Shown one piece after another: positions 18,601 through 24,910 of a DNA stretch of 64,000 nt. The notes under the pieces were generated by a model. That model searched no databases, was not told the origin of the DNA, and was given only the letters and a program-made list of their open reading frames with translations. Within the stretch, counting starts at the first letter, position 1. Each line of letters begins with the position of its first letter. Source of the stretch: Salinimicrobium xinjiangense DSM 19287 (lineage in GTDB: Bacteria > Bacteroidota > Bacteroidia > Flavobacteriales > Flavobacteriaceae); the NCBI RefSeq assembly GCF_000423585.1, contig NZ_AUIG01000001.1, positions 186,001 through 250,000 on the forward strand, written 5' to 3'. The translations under genes were made by a program, and so were the position numbers.

Positions 18601-19342
18601 TTTTAATCGGGTGCGTATTAGCAGGATTGGCGGAGAGGCTGGAGTGGTAAAAAAATCACCTTTTGGTCGCTATTATAAACTTGCTGCGTCCTTTGAAGGA
18701 GTACAGATCGAAGAAAACGAGGACCGTTTCCTTTCGGCCGAATTTATGGAGGACACCAACTTCTTTGAAAGACAATATTTTGCAGGTCTGGAGGGAATTT
18801 TCCGTTATGAGAGCTATGACGATGTGCTTAACCCAACCAACGGGATGAAGTTTGAGCTCATTGGAGGAGGTAAAGTGAACACAGGAGAACCTGAGAATCT
18901 TTACGCATACCTGTCACCTTATTTAGGATTTTACAGGGCCATAATCAGAAGTAGAAAACTGGTGGTGAATTCGCGGATCAATGCAGAAATTCTATTTGGT
19001 GACGACTTTGAATTTTATCAGGCCGCAACACTGGGTGGAGCCGAACACCTGCGGGGATACAGGGAAGAAAGATTTTCCGGGGAGAGTGCCTTTGTCTGGG
19101 GCAATGATCTGCGCTACAGTTTTGATCAATTTAAAACTGCCTTTGTTCCTATACAAATTGGAATTTTTGCGGGATATGATGTAGGTCGGGTTTGGCTGGA
19201 TGGAGAAGACAGTAATCTTTGGCATGACAGCTACGGTGGAGGCTTCTGGATCACCGGGGCAGATGCGATCTCGGGAAAGTTCAATCTATTTACCGGCGGA
19301 ACCAAAACAAGATTCAGTTTTAGTATTGGAGTGAATTTTTAA
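15620..19342 (+). CDS. Metallophosphoesterase lipoprotein fused to an Omp85-type beta barrel
   Basis: A 1240-residue protein. The start opens on a lipoprotein signal (GFSGC, Cys19). Residues about 45-370 are a calcineurin-like metallophosphoesterase with GDGGY, GDNIYP, GNHDWY, HHPLYTNG and SGHDHS metal-ligand motifs. Residues about 470-760 hold a region with GDWDRHEDQW (614-623) and PRDRDQVF (641-648), which looks like the catalytic and metal loops of CotH/HipA/FAM20-type atypical kinases (my inference). Residues about 890-1240 resemble the BamA/TamA (Omp85) barrel, with the diagnostic LRGY motif near 1143 and a terminal Phe. It is probably an outer-membrane protein carrying phosphatase domains. 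It stands alone and is followed by the R1 repeats. Confidence 0.85.
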   Translation: MKKNNIFLTLVIIIGFSGCSPHLNQLYYAKDEPKDNFGYPQEKPIEKSFYFLGDGGYSPPGGSSEALLAFKTYIDSVKQVGNYTVFLGDNIYPVGLVPEGHPEREIGEYRLDAQIDAVENYDGNLFFIPGNHDWYGEGLVGLQRQADYLKKKLERDDVFYPEPGCGLASFEVTENIQVIVAESQWFLEDWDEHPKINSDCPDIKTREAFFQEIDNELKKNQTKTVVFVIHHPLYTNGLHGGKFSLNDHIFPTQRKLPLPLLGTLANFIRTTGGVTSTDTQNERYKGMRKRIETIASRWGNIIFVSGHDHSLQYIEHDHIKQVVSGSASKASYVGLRNDGLFAYSGQGFAALDVFEDGSSWVSFYGSENSRPKLLYQKEAIKAPEPVNLDTLATSFPRTVYASVYEPRDTTVSTVYESIWGDRYRDLYGTKVEAPVAVLDTLYGGLEVVRAGGGHQTRSIRLKDREGRDYNMRALEKSAVQFLQTVAYKDTPVETKFESTLAEDIVRDFYTSAHPYAFLAIPALSKAAGINHTNPQLFYVPKQKALGQYNREYGDELYMIVERPEGDWVGYESFGSPNHDIESTSGVFERLRRDEKYKLDESAYMRARLFDMLVGDWDRHEDQWRWAEFEDEEGNHTFRPIPRDRDQVFSNFDGAFFNTLRGLTGFANQFAVYDENIKDIKWFNSAAVGLDRSLIQNEGREEWLEQAKFLQKQITDEVIEEAFQNLPEETIGESTEKIKRNLKARRNNLVDLAERYYNYFAKIGVISGTDKDDHIEIERLPEGKTRVTIFRIKGGEKADLVSNRIYEPEFTKELWIYGLDDDDIFEVFGEASSSILVRIIGGQNNDIYRIKNGKKVKVYDHKSLPNTIEQNDGGDINFTDNYEVNVFDKDRKIYSNSAILPAVGYNPDDGFQVGLSTSFTKYGFRRNPFTAQHRFRAGYYFATQSFDLRYQGEFANVVGNYNLLLGGHFTNPSYTRNFFGMGNETVNPEEELGKDFNRVRISRIGGEAGVVKKSPFGRYYKLAASFEGVQIEENEDRFLSAEFMEDTNFFERQYFAGLEGIFRYESYDDVLNPTNGMKFELIGGGKVNTGEPENLYAYLSPYLGFYRAIIRSRKLVVNSRINAEILFGDDFEFYQAATLGGAEHLRGYREERFSGESAFVWGNDLRYSFDQFKTAFVPIQIGIFAGYDVGRVWLDGEDSNLWHDSYGGGFWITGADAISGKFNLFTGGTKTRFSFSIGVNF

Positions 19343-19369
19343 TCCGTTAATTCGGAATTCGAAGGGGTG

Positions 19370-20415
19370 ACGATTTCTCCCTTTCGTAATTCCAAACTTA
19401 TATCAGCTTTCACTTGAAGAGAGTGGAGTATAGGAGACCCTGAAATAAATTCAGGGTGACGGTTATGGACCTCCGTCATTCCAAACTTATATCAAGCATT
19501 CATTTGAAGACAGTGGAGTATAGAAGACCCTGAAATGAATTCAGGGTGATGAATTTTTTGCTTCCGTCATGCTGAACTTGTTTCAGCATCTATGTCTCGG
19601 CATCATTTGAAGACTGCAGTTGAACGAGACCCTGAAATAAATTCAGGGTGACGGTTCGCAATTTCAGGGTGACTAGTTTTTGGTTCCGTCATGCTGAACT
19701 TGTTTCAGCATCTATTTTTCAACATCTATTTGAGAAGAGTAAAGGAGACCCTGAAATAAATTCAGGGTGACGGTTCGAAATTCAGGGTGACTAGTTTTTG
19801 GTTCCGTCATGCTGAACCTGCCTACCGGCAGGCAGGCTTGTTTCACCATCTGTTATAGGTGAGTAGGGTGAAGGAGACCCTGAAACGAATTTAGGGTAAC
19901 AGGTTTTCTCAAAGGGGACCCTGAAATGGATTCAGGGTGACGGCCTTCATTTTTCGTTATGCTGAAATAGTTTCAGCCTTAATTTGAAGAGAGTAGAGTG
20001 AAATAGACCCTGAAATAAATTCAGGGTGACGGTGTCCTCCAAATCAGTAGTGGGTTTTCTGGTTCCGTCATGCTGAACCTGCCTACCGCAGGCAGCCTTG
20101 TTTCAGCATCCATAAGTAGAAGAGAATAAAAGAGACCCTGAAATGAATTCAGGGTGACGGTTCGCAAATTAAGTGTGACCGATTTTCAACTTCCGTCATG
20201 CTGAACTTGTTTCAGCATCTATTTTTCAACATCTATTTGAGAAGAGTAAAGGAGACCCCTGAAATAAATTCAGGGTGACGGTTCGCAATTTCAGGGTGAC
20301 TATTTTTTGGTTCCATCATGCTGAACCTGCCTAGCGGCAGGCAGGCTTGTTTCAGCATCTATGTTTCCACCTCCATTTGAAGAGAGAAGAGTAAAGTAGA
20401 CCCTGAAAATAAATT
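19370..20415. repeat. R1 hairpin repeat array, left part
   Basis: About ten copies of unit A (GACCCTGAAAT-N-AATTCAGGGTGACGG, a CCTGAA/TTCAGG hairpin) alternate with about seven copies of unit B (GTCATGCTGAAC-TTGTTTCAGCATC, a GCTGAA/TTCAGC hairpin). Spacers of 30-60 bp are themselves partly conserved (AAGAGAGTAGAGT-like). Several B units carry an extra palindrome of about 20 bp (CTGCCTACCGGCAGGCAG) in the loop. The array fills the gap between two convergent genes and could end transcription from both sides. The last A unit is broken in its loop at the GIY-YIG gene end. Confidence 0.92.
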
Positions 20416-20706
20416 TTAAGGCCGCAACTTGTCGAACAGGTCTTCCAATTCGGGGTTCAACTCCTTAATGAGATTCCACTTCCATTGCTTATGCCAGTTC
20501 TTTAATTGTTTTTCTCTTGCTATTGCCTGGTCTATTGAAGTAAATTCTTCAAAATAAAGGAGCATAGTGAGATGATACTTTGCTGTAAAAACCGATCCTT
20601 TTCCCGATTTATGCTCAACTACCCTGTTGTACAGATTTGATGTCACACCAATATAGGTTAGTGATCTCTTCTTATTTGATAGTATGTAGACATAACTCAA
20701 TTTCAT
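20416..20706 (-). CDS. Small GIY-YIG (URI) nuclease domain protein
   Basis: A 96-residue protein made only of a GIY-YIG domain: YVYIL near the N-terminus, YIGVT about 11 residues later, then the catalytic Arg region (NLYNRVVEHK) and the later REKQLKNW segment. The family cleaves or nicks DNA; free-standing URI-type members of this size are common in Bacteroidota and are largely uncharacterised. The gene is embedded in the R1 array: its stop codon abuts a half R1 unit and the array resumes about 20 bp beyond its start. No DNA-binding domain is fused. A repeat-mobilising role is inference. Confidence 0.88.
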   Translation of the reverse strand: MKLSYVYILSNKKRSLTYIGVTSNLYNRVVEHKSGKGSVFTAKYHLTMLLYFEEFTSIDQAIAREKQLKNWHKQWKWNLIKELNPELEDLFDKLRP

Positions 20707-20714
20707 TGTAAAAT

Positions 20715-21245
20715 AAAAATAAGAAATAGACCCTGAAATAAATTCAGGGTGACGGTTTTTCTCAAAGGAGACCCTGAAATGAATTCAGGGTGACGGGTTT
20801 TCTGGTTCCGTCATGCTGAACCTGTTTCAGCATCTATGTCTCGGCATCATTTGAAGACAGCAGTTGAACGAGACCCTGAAATGAATTCAGGGTGACGGTT
20901 CGCAAATTAAGTGTGACGGGTTTTTTGTTCCGTCTTGCTGAACGTGTTTCATGAGTTTGGGGTGATGCACTTATTCCCTACGTCATGCTGAACCTGCCTG
21001 CCGATAGGCAGGCTTGTTTCAGGATCTATTTCAGAAGAGAATAAAAGAGACCCTGAAATAAATTCAGTGTGACGGATATTTACCTACCGTCATGCTGAAC
21101 CTGCCTGCCGATAGGCAGGCTTGGTTCAGCATCCATTTGAAGAGAGAAAAGTAAAAGAGAACCTGAAATAAATTCAAGATGCGATTTTTCAACTCCCGTC
21201 ATGCTGAACCTGCCTATCGGCAGGCAGGCTTGTTTCAGCATCTAA
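20715..21245. repeat. R1 hairpin repeat array, right part
   Basis: Four further A units plus a degenerate fifth, and about five B units, of which the last three carry the nested loop palindrome (variants with CCGATAGG or CTATCGG cores). It runs to within 6 bp of the mscS stop codon, so it may act as the terminator of that gene. Confidence 0.9.
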
Positions 21246-21250
21246 CCTTA

Positions 21251-22156
21251 TCACTCCTTTTCCTCATCCTGTTCTGCAGAGGGTTTTTCAATATTGAGTT
21301 TATTATTGAATTCCAGTGTACGAATTGGGAATGGGATATTGATATTGTTTTGGTCGTAGATTTTCTTGATGGCAATAATAGCCGCGCTTTGCGCTATTAA
21401 AATATCCCGGTTGGAAGTAACCTGTGTCCAGAATCTCACTACAAAATTAATTGAGCTGTCACCAAATTCGGTATACATGAATTCCACCTCCTCATTCCCT
21501 CGTTGAGGATAAACTTTAGAAATAGTTTTTAAAGTCAGCTCTTTTACAAATTCCAGATCGGAATTATAAGATACCCCGCAGTTCACCATTACCCTGGACC
21601 TTGAGGTGCGGGAAAAGTTTTTAAATGGTGCGTCAATGACCTGGGAATTCGGAATAACCACATAGTTATTATCTGCTTCTCTTATCACTATGCTTCGTAG
21701 GTTGATTTCTACCACCCGGCCTGCATACCCGTTATTTTCTATCCAGTCGCCAATCTGGATTTCGGGAAGGAAACTCAGCAGGATACCCGAAAAGGTATTA
21801 TTCAGAGTGCCTTGCAGGGCGAGACCAATGGCCAGACCAACAACCCCGGCACCTGCAAGAACAGAAGTGAGAACTTTATCAAGATTGAGAAGACCAAGAG
21901 CTACAAAGAAGCCAATGGCCACAATAACTACCTTTACGATCTTGATGGTGATCTCTCTTATCGAATCCTGCTTTACCTTGAACCTCAGGACCTTTCTCAG
22001 GATCTTACCAATATATTTGGCGCCCAGCAGGAAAAGAATAAATACAATAAAGGCCAAAAGAAAGTTAGGCAAACCCAGGATCAATGAATCCAGCCATTCG
22101 CCTAACTTTTCCCAGACCCCTTCTATGGAATCATTTATATTAAATTCATCGGACAT
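21251..22156 (-). CDS. MscS family mechanosensitive ion channel
   Basis: A 301-residue inner-membrane channel of about MscS size (E. coli MscS has 286). Three hydrophobic segments occupy roughly residues 25-130; the third, pore-lining helix has the Gly/Ala-rich pattern VLAGAGVVGLAIGLALQG. The cytoplasmic beta domain follows (IGDWIENNGYAGRVVEINLRS, VVIPNSQVI). It opens on membrane tension to release osmolytes. It lies 5 bp downstream of dps and shares its direction, so it is probably the second gene of an osmotic/oxidative stress operon. Confidence 0.93.
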   Translation of the reverse strand: MSDEFNINDSIEGVWEKLGEWLDSLILGLPNFLLAFIVFILFLLGAKYIGKILRKVLRFKVKQDSIREITIKIVKVVIVAIGFFVALGLLNLDKVLTSVLAGAGVVGLAIGLALQGTLNNTFSGILLSFLPEIQIGDWIENNGYAGRVVEINLRSIVIREADNNYVVIPNSQVIDAPFKNFSRTSRSRVMVNCGVSYNSDLEFVKELTLKTISKVYPQRGNEEVEFMYTEFGDSSINFVVRFWTQVTSNRDILIAQSAAIIAIKKIYDQNNINIPFPIRTLEFNNKLNIEKPSAEQDEEKE

Positions 22157-22161
22157 TTACT

Positions 22162-22653
22162 TTAGACCGGCTTGTGTTGTTCAGAAGTTTTCATCTTCCA
22201 TGCATCCAGCATCCAACTTGTTTTTTCAAGCTCTCTAATGTAAGCCCCGATGAGGTCAATAGTTCCTTCATCGCCTCCTTTTTCGGCAACTTCAACGACC
22301 TTTCGCATTTGTTTAAGGATAGTACCATGATCTGAAAGCAGGTTTTCGATCATCTTTGAATCTGAAAGATCAGATTTGGATTCCTTAAGATTGGATTTTT
22401 CCAGATATTCACTCAAATTGCTGGTAGGCTGGTAACGCAGGGTTAAGATCCTTTCAGCTATTTCATCAACTTTGATCTTTGCATCATCATAGAGCTCTTC
22501 AAATTTTTCGTGAAGATCAAAGAAGTTCTTGCCTATAACATTCCAGTGGTAGTTCCTTAATTTCTGGTAGTACAGATGATAATCGGCAAGTAGTATATTC
22601 AATTCCTGTACAGTATTTGACGTCTTTTTGGCGTCTAAACCTAAGTAGCTCAT
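22162..22653 (-). CDS. dps: Dps family ferritin-like protein
   Basis: A 163-residue four-helix ferritin-like protein. Ferroxidase ligands fit the Dps pattern across the dimer interface: His36 in NYHWNV, and Asp63 and Glu67 in KVDEIAERIL; FFDLHEKFEELY precedes them. Dps dodecamers oxidise and store iron with peroxide and protect DNA. The N-terminus is short and holds few Lys residues, so DNA binding may be weak. It is the first gene before mscS and has a good promoter of its own. Confidence 0.93.
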   Translation of the reverse strand: MSYLGLDAKKTSNTVQELNILLADYHLYYQKLRNYHWNVIGKNFFDLHEKFEELYDDAKIKVDEIAERILTLRYQPTSNLSEYLEKSNLKESKSDLSDSKMIENLLSDHGTILKQMRKVVEVAEKGGDEGTIDLIGAYIRELEKTSWMLDAWKMKTSEQHKPV

Positions 22654-22685
22654 AACTTTTATTTATTGGTTTTAAAATTACTATT

Positions 22686-22716
22686 CAAATATACAATAGC
22701 TTAAAGAAAAAGCAAA
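22686..22716 (-). promoter_or_regulatory. Bacteroidota-type promoter of dps (-33 TTTG, -7 TATATTTG)
   Basis: On the minus strand TTTG (22713-22716) is followed after 19 bp by TATATTTG (22686-22693), a near-consensus primary promoter. The start site would lie about 30 nt before the dps ATG. Confidence 0.7.
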
Positions 22717-22726
22717 ATGTTCTCAC

Positions 22727-23050
22727 TTATTCTGAAGTGGGGCGGTTGCGCTTTAGGTTCAGCTTCTTCATCATCTCATCAGAAATTTGTCCGCTGGAAT
22801 ATCCGTAACCATCTACAAGTACACCTCTTCTCCCGTTAGAAGTTGTTATGGCATAGAGAATTGCATTATCTGAAGGATTGGAGGGACCTTCAAATCTATA
22901 GACTTCATCAACTGTAAACTCATTGATATCGAATTTTTCCTTCTTTGATTTAAGTTCAAGCTGCTCATCCAGCAGGTTGAAATCTTCTTCATAACCTTCC
23001 TCGAGTCTCAACATGTTAATGGTCTCAGATAAAGTGCCTTTTGGTTTCAT
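22727..23050 (-). CDS. Conserved small protein of unknown function
   Basis: A 107-residue soluble protein. It has a helical N-terminal half (MLRLEEGYEEDFNLLDEQ) and a beta-rich C-terminal half (VDEVYRFEGPSNPSDNAILYAITTSNGRRGVLVDGYG). Homologues in Bacteroidota often carry the label phosphoribosylpyrophosphate synthetase, but no PRPP-binding loop or synthetase motif is visible and the protein is far too short. On the minus strand a TTTG, 20 bp, TAATTTAA arrangement (23076-23107) may be its promoter. It lies upstream of dps in the same direction, with 73 bp between them. Confidence 0.75.
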   Translation of the reverse strand: MKPKGTLSETINMLRLEEGYEEDFNLLDEQLELKSKKEKFDINEFTVDEVYRFEGPSNPSDNAILYAITTSNGRRGVLVDGYGYSSGQISDEMMKKLNLKRNRPTSE

Positions 23051-23140
23051 TTAGTAGTAGTTTAAACATTTCCGTTTAAATTACGGCTGCAGGCCCGTCT
23101 TTGCAAATGGCTTCAGGGATTTAGTAATTATTTAACTCAC

Positions 23141-23284
23141 TTACCTGTCACGGTCTTTCTTTCCAAAGGAAAACACGCCAAGAGGAAGGACCAGGAGAAA
23201 GAAAAAATACCAGCCGGTCACCAAACCAATTATAGTAATTAAAGCCGCCAGAATATAGAACCAGTAAGTCTTTAAAAATTTCAT
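23141..23284 (-). CDS. 47-residue membrane protein
   Basis: A short reading frame translating as a two-helix hairpin: a basic N-terminus (MKFLKTYWF), hydrophobic residues about 8-23, a Gly/Thr turn, hydrophobic residues about 25-40, and a charged tail (GKKDRDR). The frame, the start and the positive-inside charge pattern make a real gene likely. No family is recognised. It lies between the unknown 107-residue gene and the divergent LacI-type regulator. Confidence 0.6.
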   Translation of the reverse strand: MKFLKTYWFYILAALITIIGLVTGWYFFFLLVLPLGVFSFGKKDRDR

Positions 23285-23361
23285 TTCTTCAGGTTTCTTC
23301 AAAATTTACACAAATTTAAACAAGAAACAGGATAAAATCTCTCCAATTCCCCCGTCTTTCT

Positions 23362-23369
23362 TACATTTG
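23362..23369 (+). promoter_or_regulatory. -7 element for the LacI-type regulator
   Basis: TACATTTG fits TAnnTTTG and lies 24 bp before the regulator start. No TTG at the proper distance was found, so strength or activator need is unclear. Confidence 0.4.
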
Positions 23370-23393
23370 TATTTCACCCTTCACCCTATGTAA

Positions 23394-24416
23394 ATGAAAA
23401 GCAGAATTACTCTTAAGGAGCTGGCCAAATTACTTAATGTATCCGTCTCAACTGTCTCAAAAGCCCTTAATGACAGTCCCGAAATTAGTCCTAAGACTAT
23501 TGAACGGGTGAAGGAACTCGCTGCGCTGCACAAATACCGTCCCAATCCTACCGCGGTTAATCTCAAAAGCAGTAAGAGTGGCACTGTAGGAGTCATTATT
23601 CCTAATATTGCCAATTCATTTTTCGCCAAGGTATTATCGGGCATGGAGGCAAAAGCACAAAAGGAAGGCCTGCAGGTAATTACCTATATTTCCAATGAGT
23701 ATCTTGAAAAGGAGCAACATATTACTGAATTACTCACTTCGGGTTATGTTGACGGCGTTCTTATTGCCATTGCAGAAGAAACTCAGCGGAAAGGGGATTT
23801 TGAGCACATAAGAAATATCATTGATTTTGATATTCCGGTAGTACTGTACGATCGTATAGGTTTTGATATGCCCGTAGATAAGGTGGGGATCGATGATCAT
23901 AAAATATTTTTTGAAGCAACCAAAGACCTTCTTGAAAAAGGAGTGAACAAAGTTGGTATCGCAACTTCTATTCACCACATGGGTGTGGGAAGAGCGCGGA
24001 TCAATGGATACAGGGAAGCTTTAGGGGATTCCCAGACTTTTTACATAGCTAATTCAGCCAATATGGAAAGTCTTACTGAGAAGACCTTAAAAATGCTCCT
24101 GGAAGATAAAGTGGAGGCTGTTCTGTGCAGCGACTTTGACAGCACAATGCTTACTTACCGACTCGCTTATGAAAATGGTTTGCGTATTCCCGAAGATGTC
24201 AAAATTATCGGATTTATCCGCGGCGGACTTGCAAAATACCTTACTCCATCAGTGAGTTATGTAGATCAATCCCCGCATAAAATAGGAGAGAAGGCTATGG
24301 AGGTCCTTATAAATAGGATAAATAAAAAAGATTCGGGCTCGCGGGAGAAACATATTATTGAAACCAAAGTAGTGCATCTGGAGTCCACACAGTTTAACAA
24401 AAGCGAAGTTCTTTAA
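23394..24416 (+). CDS. LacI/GalR family transcriptional regulator
   Basis: A 340-residue repressor. The N-terminal helix-turn-helix and hinge (ITLKELAKLLNVSVSTVSKALN, then HKYRPNPTAVNLKS) are classic LacI. Residues about 60-335 form the periplasmic-binding-protein-like effector domain (GTVGVIIPNIANSFFA; late HKIGEKAMEVLI). It probably senses a sugar or sugar phosphate. No catabolic operon is adjacent: downstream lies the polysaccharide locus, upstream and divergent are stress genes, so the regulon cannot be named. A hairpin terminator follows about 80 bp after its stop. Confidence 0.9.
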   Translation: MKSRITLKELAKLLNVSVSTVSKALNDSPEISPKTIERVKELAALHKYRPNPTAVNLKSSKSGTVGVIIPNIANSFFAKVLSGMEAKAQKEGLQVITYISNEYLEKEQHITELLTSGYVDGVLIAIAEETQRKGDFEHIRNIIDFDIPVVLYDRIGFDMPVDKVGIDDHKIFFEATKDLLEKGVNKVGIATSIHHMGVGRARINGYREALGDSQTFYIANSANMESLTEKTLKMLLEDKVEAVLCSDFDSTMLTYRLAYENGLRIPEDVKIIGFIRGGLAKYLTPSVSYVDQSPHKIGEKAMEVLINRINKKDSGSREKHIIETKVVHLESTQFNKSEVL

Positions 24417-24449
24417 GAGTAAATTAGGAATATCCAGCAGCGGACTTCT

Positions 24450-24457
24450 TATATTTG
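24450..24457 (+). promoter_or_regulatory. Possible -7 element at the head of the polysaccharide locus
   Basis: TATATTTG lies between the regulator and the epimerase stub. The -33 region is poor. Because a terminator-like hairpin follows before the first start codon, transcription from here would pass through a possible attenuator. Confidence 0.4.
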
Positions 24458-24497
24458 TCCGGTAATAAATGAATCAGATTAAAATTATATAAATCAG

Positions 24498-24528
24498 AAA
24501 GCTTGAGGTTCTTACCTTGAGCTTTTTA
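24498..24528 (+). terminator. Hairpin with T-tract before the locus (terminator or attenuator)
   Basis: AGCTTGAGGT (24500-24509) pairs fully, with two G-T pairs, with ACCTTGAGCT (24514-24523) across a TCTT loop, followed by TTTTTATT. It either ends the LacI-type transcript or works as a leader attenuator for the polysaccharide genes, whose first ATG is at 24538. Confidence 0.7.
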
Positions 24529-24537
24529 TTATTAAGA

Positions 24538-24621
24538 ATGGAACATAATTTCAGAAAATTTCAGGAAGACCTAAAGAATAAAAAGATATTAGTGACCGGA
24601 GGGGCAGGTTTTAACCCGTGA
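24538..24621 (+). pseudogene. Orphan 5' stub of an epimerase gene
   Basis: From the ATG at 24538 the frame reads 25 residues that parallel the N-terminus of the real epimerase downstream (ILVTGGAGF here, VLVTGGAGF there; both begin M-x-x-N-x-R-x-F). It breaks off inside the Rossmann glycine loop and, after Asn-Pro, stops at 24619-24621, two bases before the GIY-YIG start. Hand alignment of the first 25 codons gives roughly 70 percent nucleotide identity with the intact copy, so it is not a recent exact duplication. It may still be translated as a 27-residue leader. Confidence 0.8.
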
Positions 24622-24622
24622 A

Positions 24623-24910
24623 ATGATGACAAATATGGAAGGTTTCTATTTTGTATATGTTCTAAAAAGTCTGATTGACGGTAAAAAATACACTGGCTAT
24701 ACGGCAGATTTGTCATCACGATTTGAGGCGCATCAGAATGGTCATGTTCCTTCTACAAAATTCAGACGACCATTGAAACTTGTATATTTTGAAGGATGTC
24801 TGGATCAACAGGACGCATTAAAAAGAGAAAAATATTTAAAAACACATTATGGAAAAATGTATTTGGGGAATCGCCTCAAATCGTATTTCACAGGTCAGGA
24901 TGAAAGATAA
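24623..24910 (+). CDS. GIY-YIG nuclease gene lodged at the epimerase 5' end
   Basis: A 95-residue single-domain GIY-YIG protein (FVYVLKS, then KKYTGYT, then DLSSRFEAHQNG with the catalytic Arg, and ALKREKYLKTHYG). It is distinct in sequence from the copy in the R1 array. It begins two bases after the stop of the truncated epimerase stub, and its last 11 bp overlap the start of the intact epimerase, so the three frames are translationally coupled. The arrangement resembles a homing endonuclease that invaded the glycine-loop codons and brought a substitute gene start. That history is inference; the nuclease family assignment is firm. Confidence 0.88.
   Translation: MMTNMEGFYFVYVLKSLIDGKKYTGYTADLSSRFEAHQNGHVPSTKFRRPLKLVYFEGCLDQQDALKREKYLKTHYGKMYLGNRLKSYFTGQDER

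Noticed and set aside
19370-21245. CRISPR-like array
   Set aside because: Units are two alternating hairpins of variable sequence with partly conserved spacers, no constant direct repeat with unique spacers, and no cas genes.
21690-22238. 182-codon + strand frame over mscS/dps
   Set aside because: Antisense to two firmly identified genes; Arg/Pro/Thr-rich composition typical of a shadow frame.
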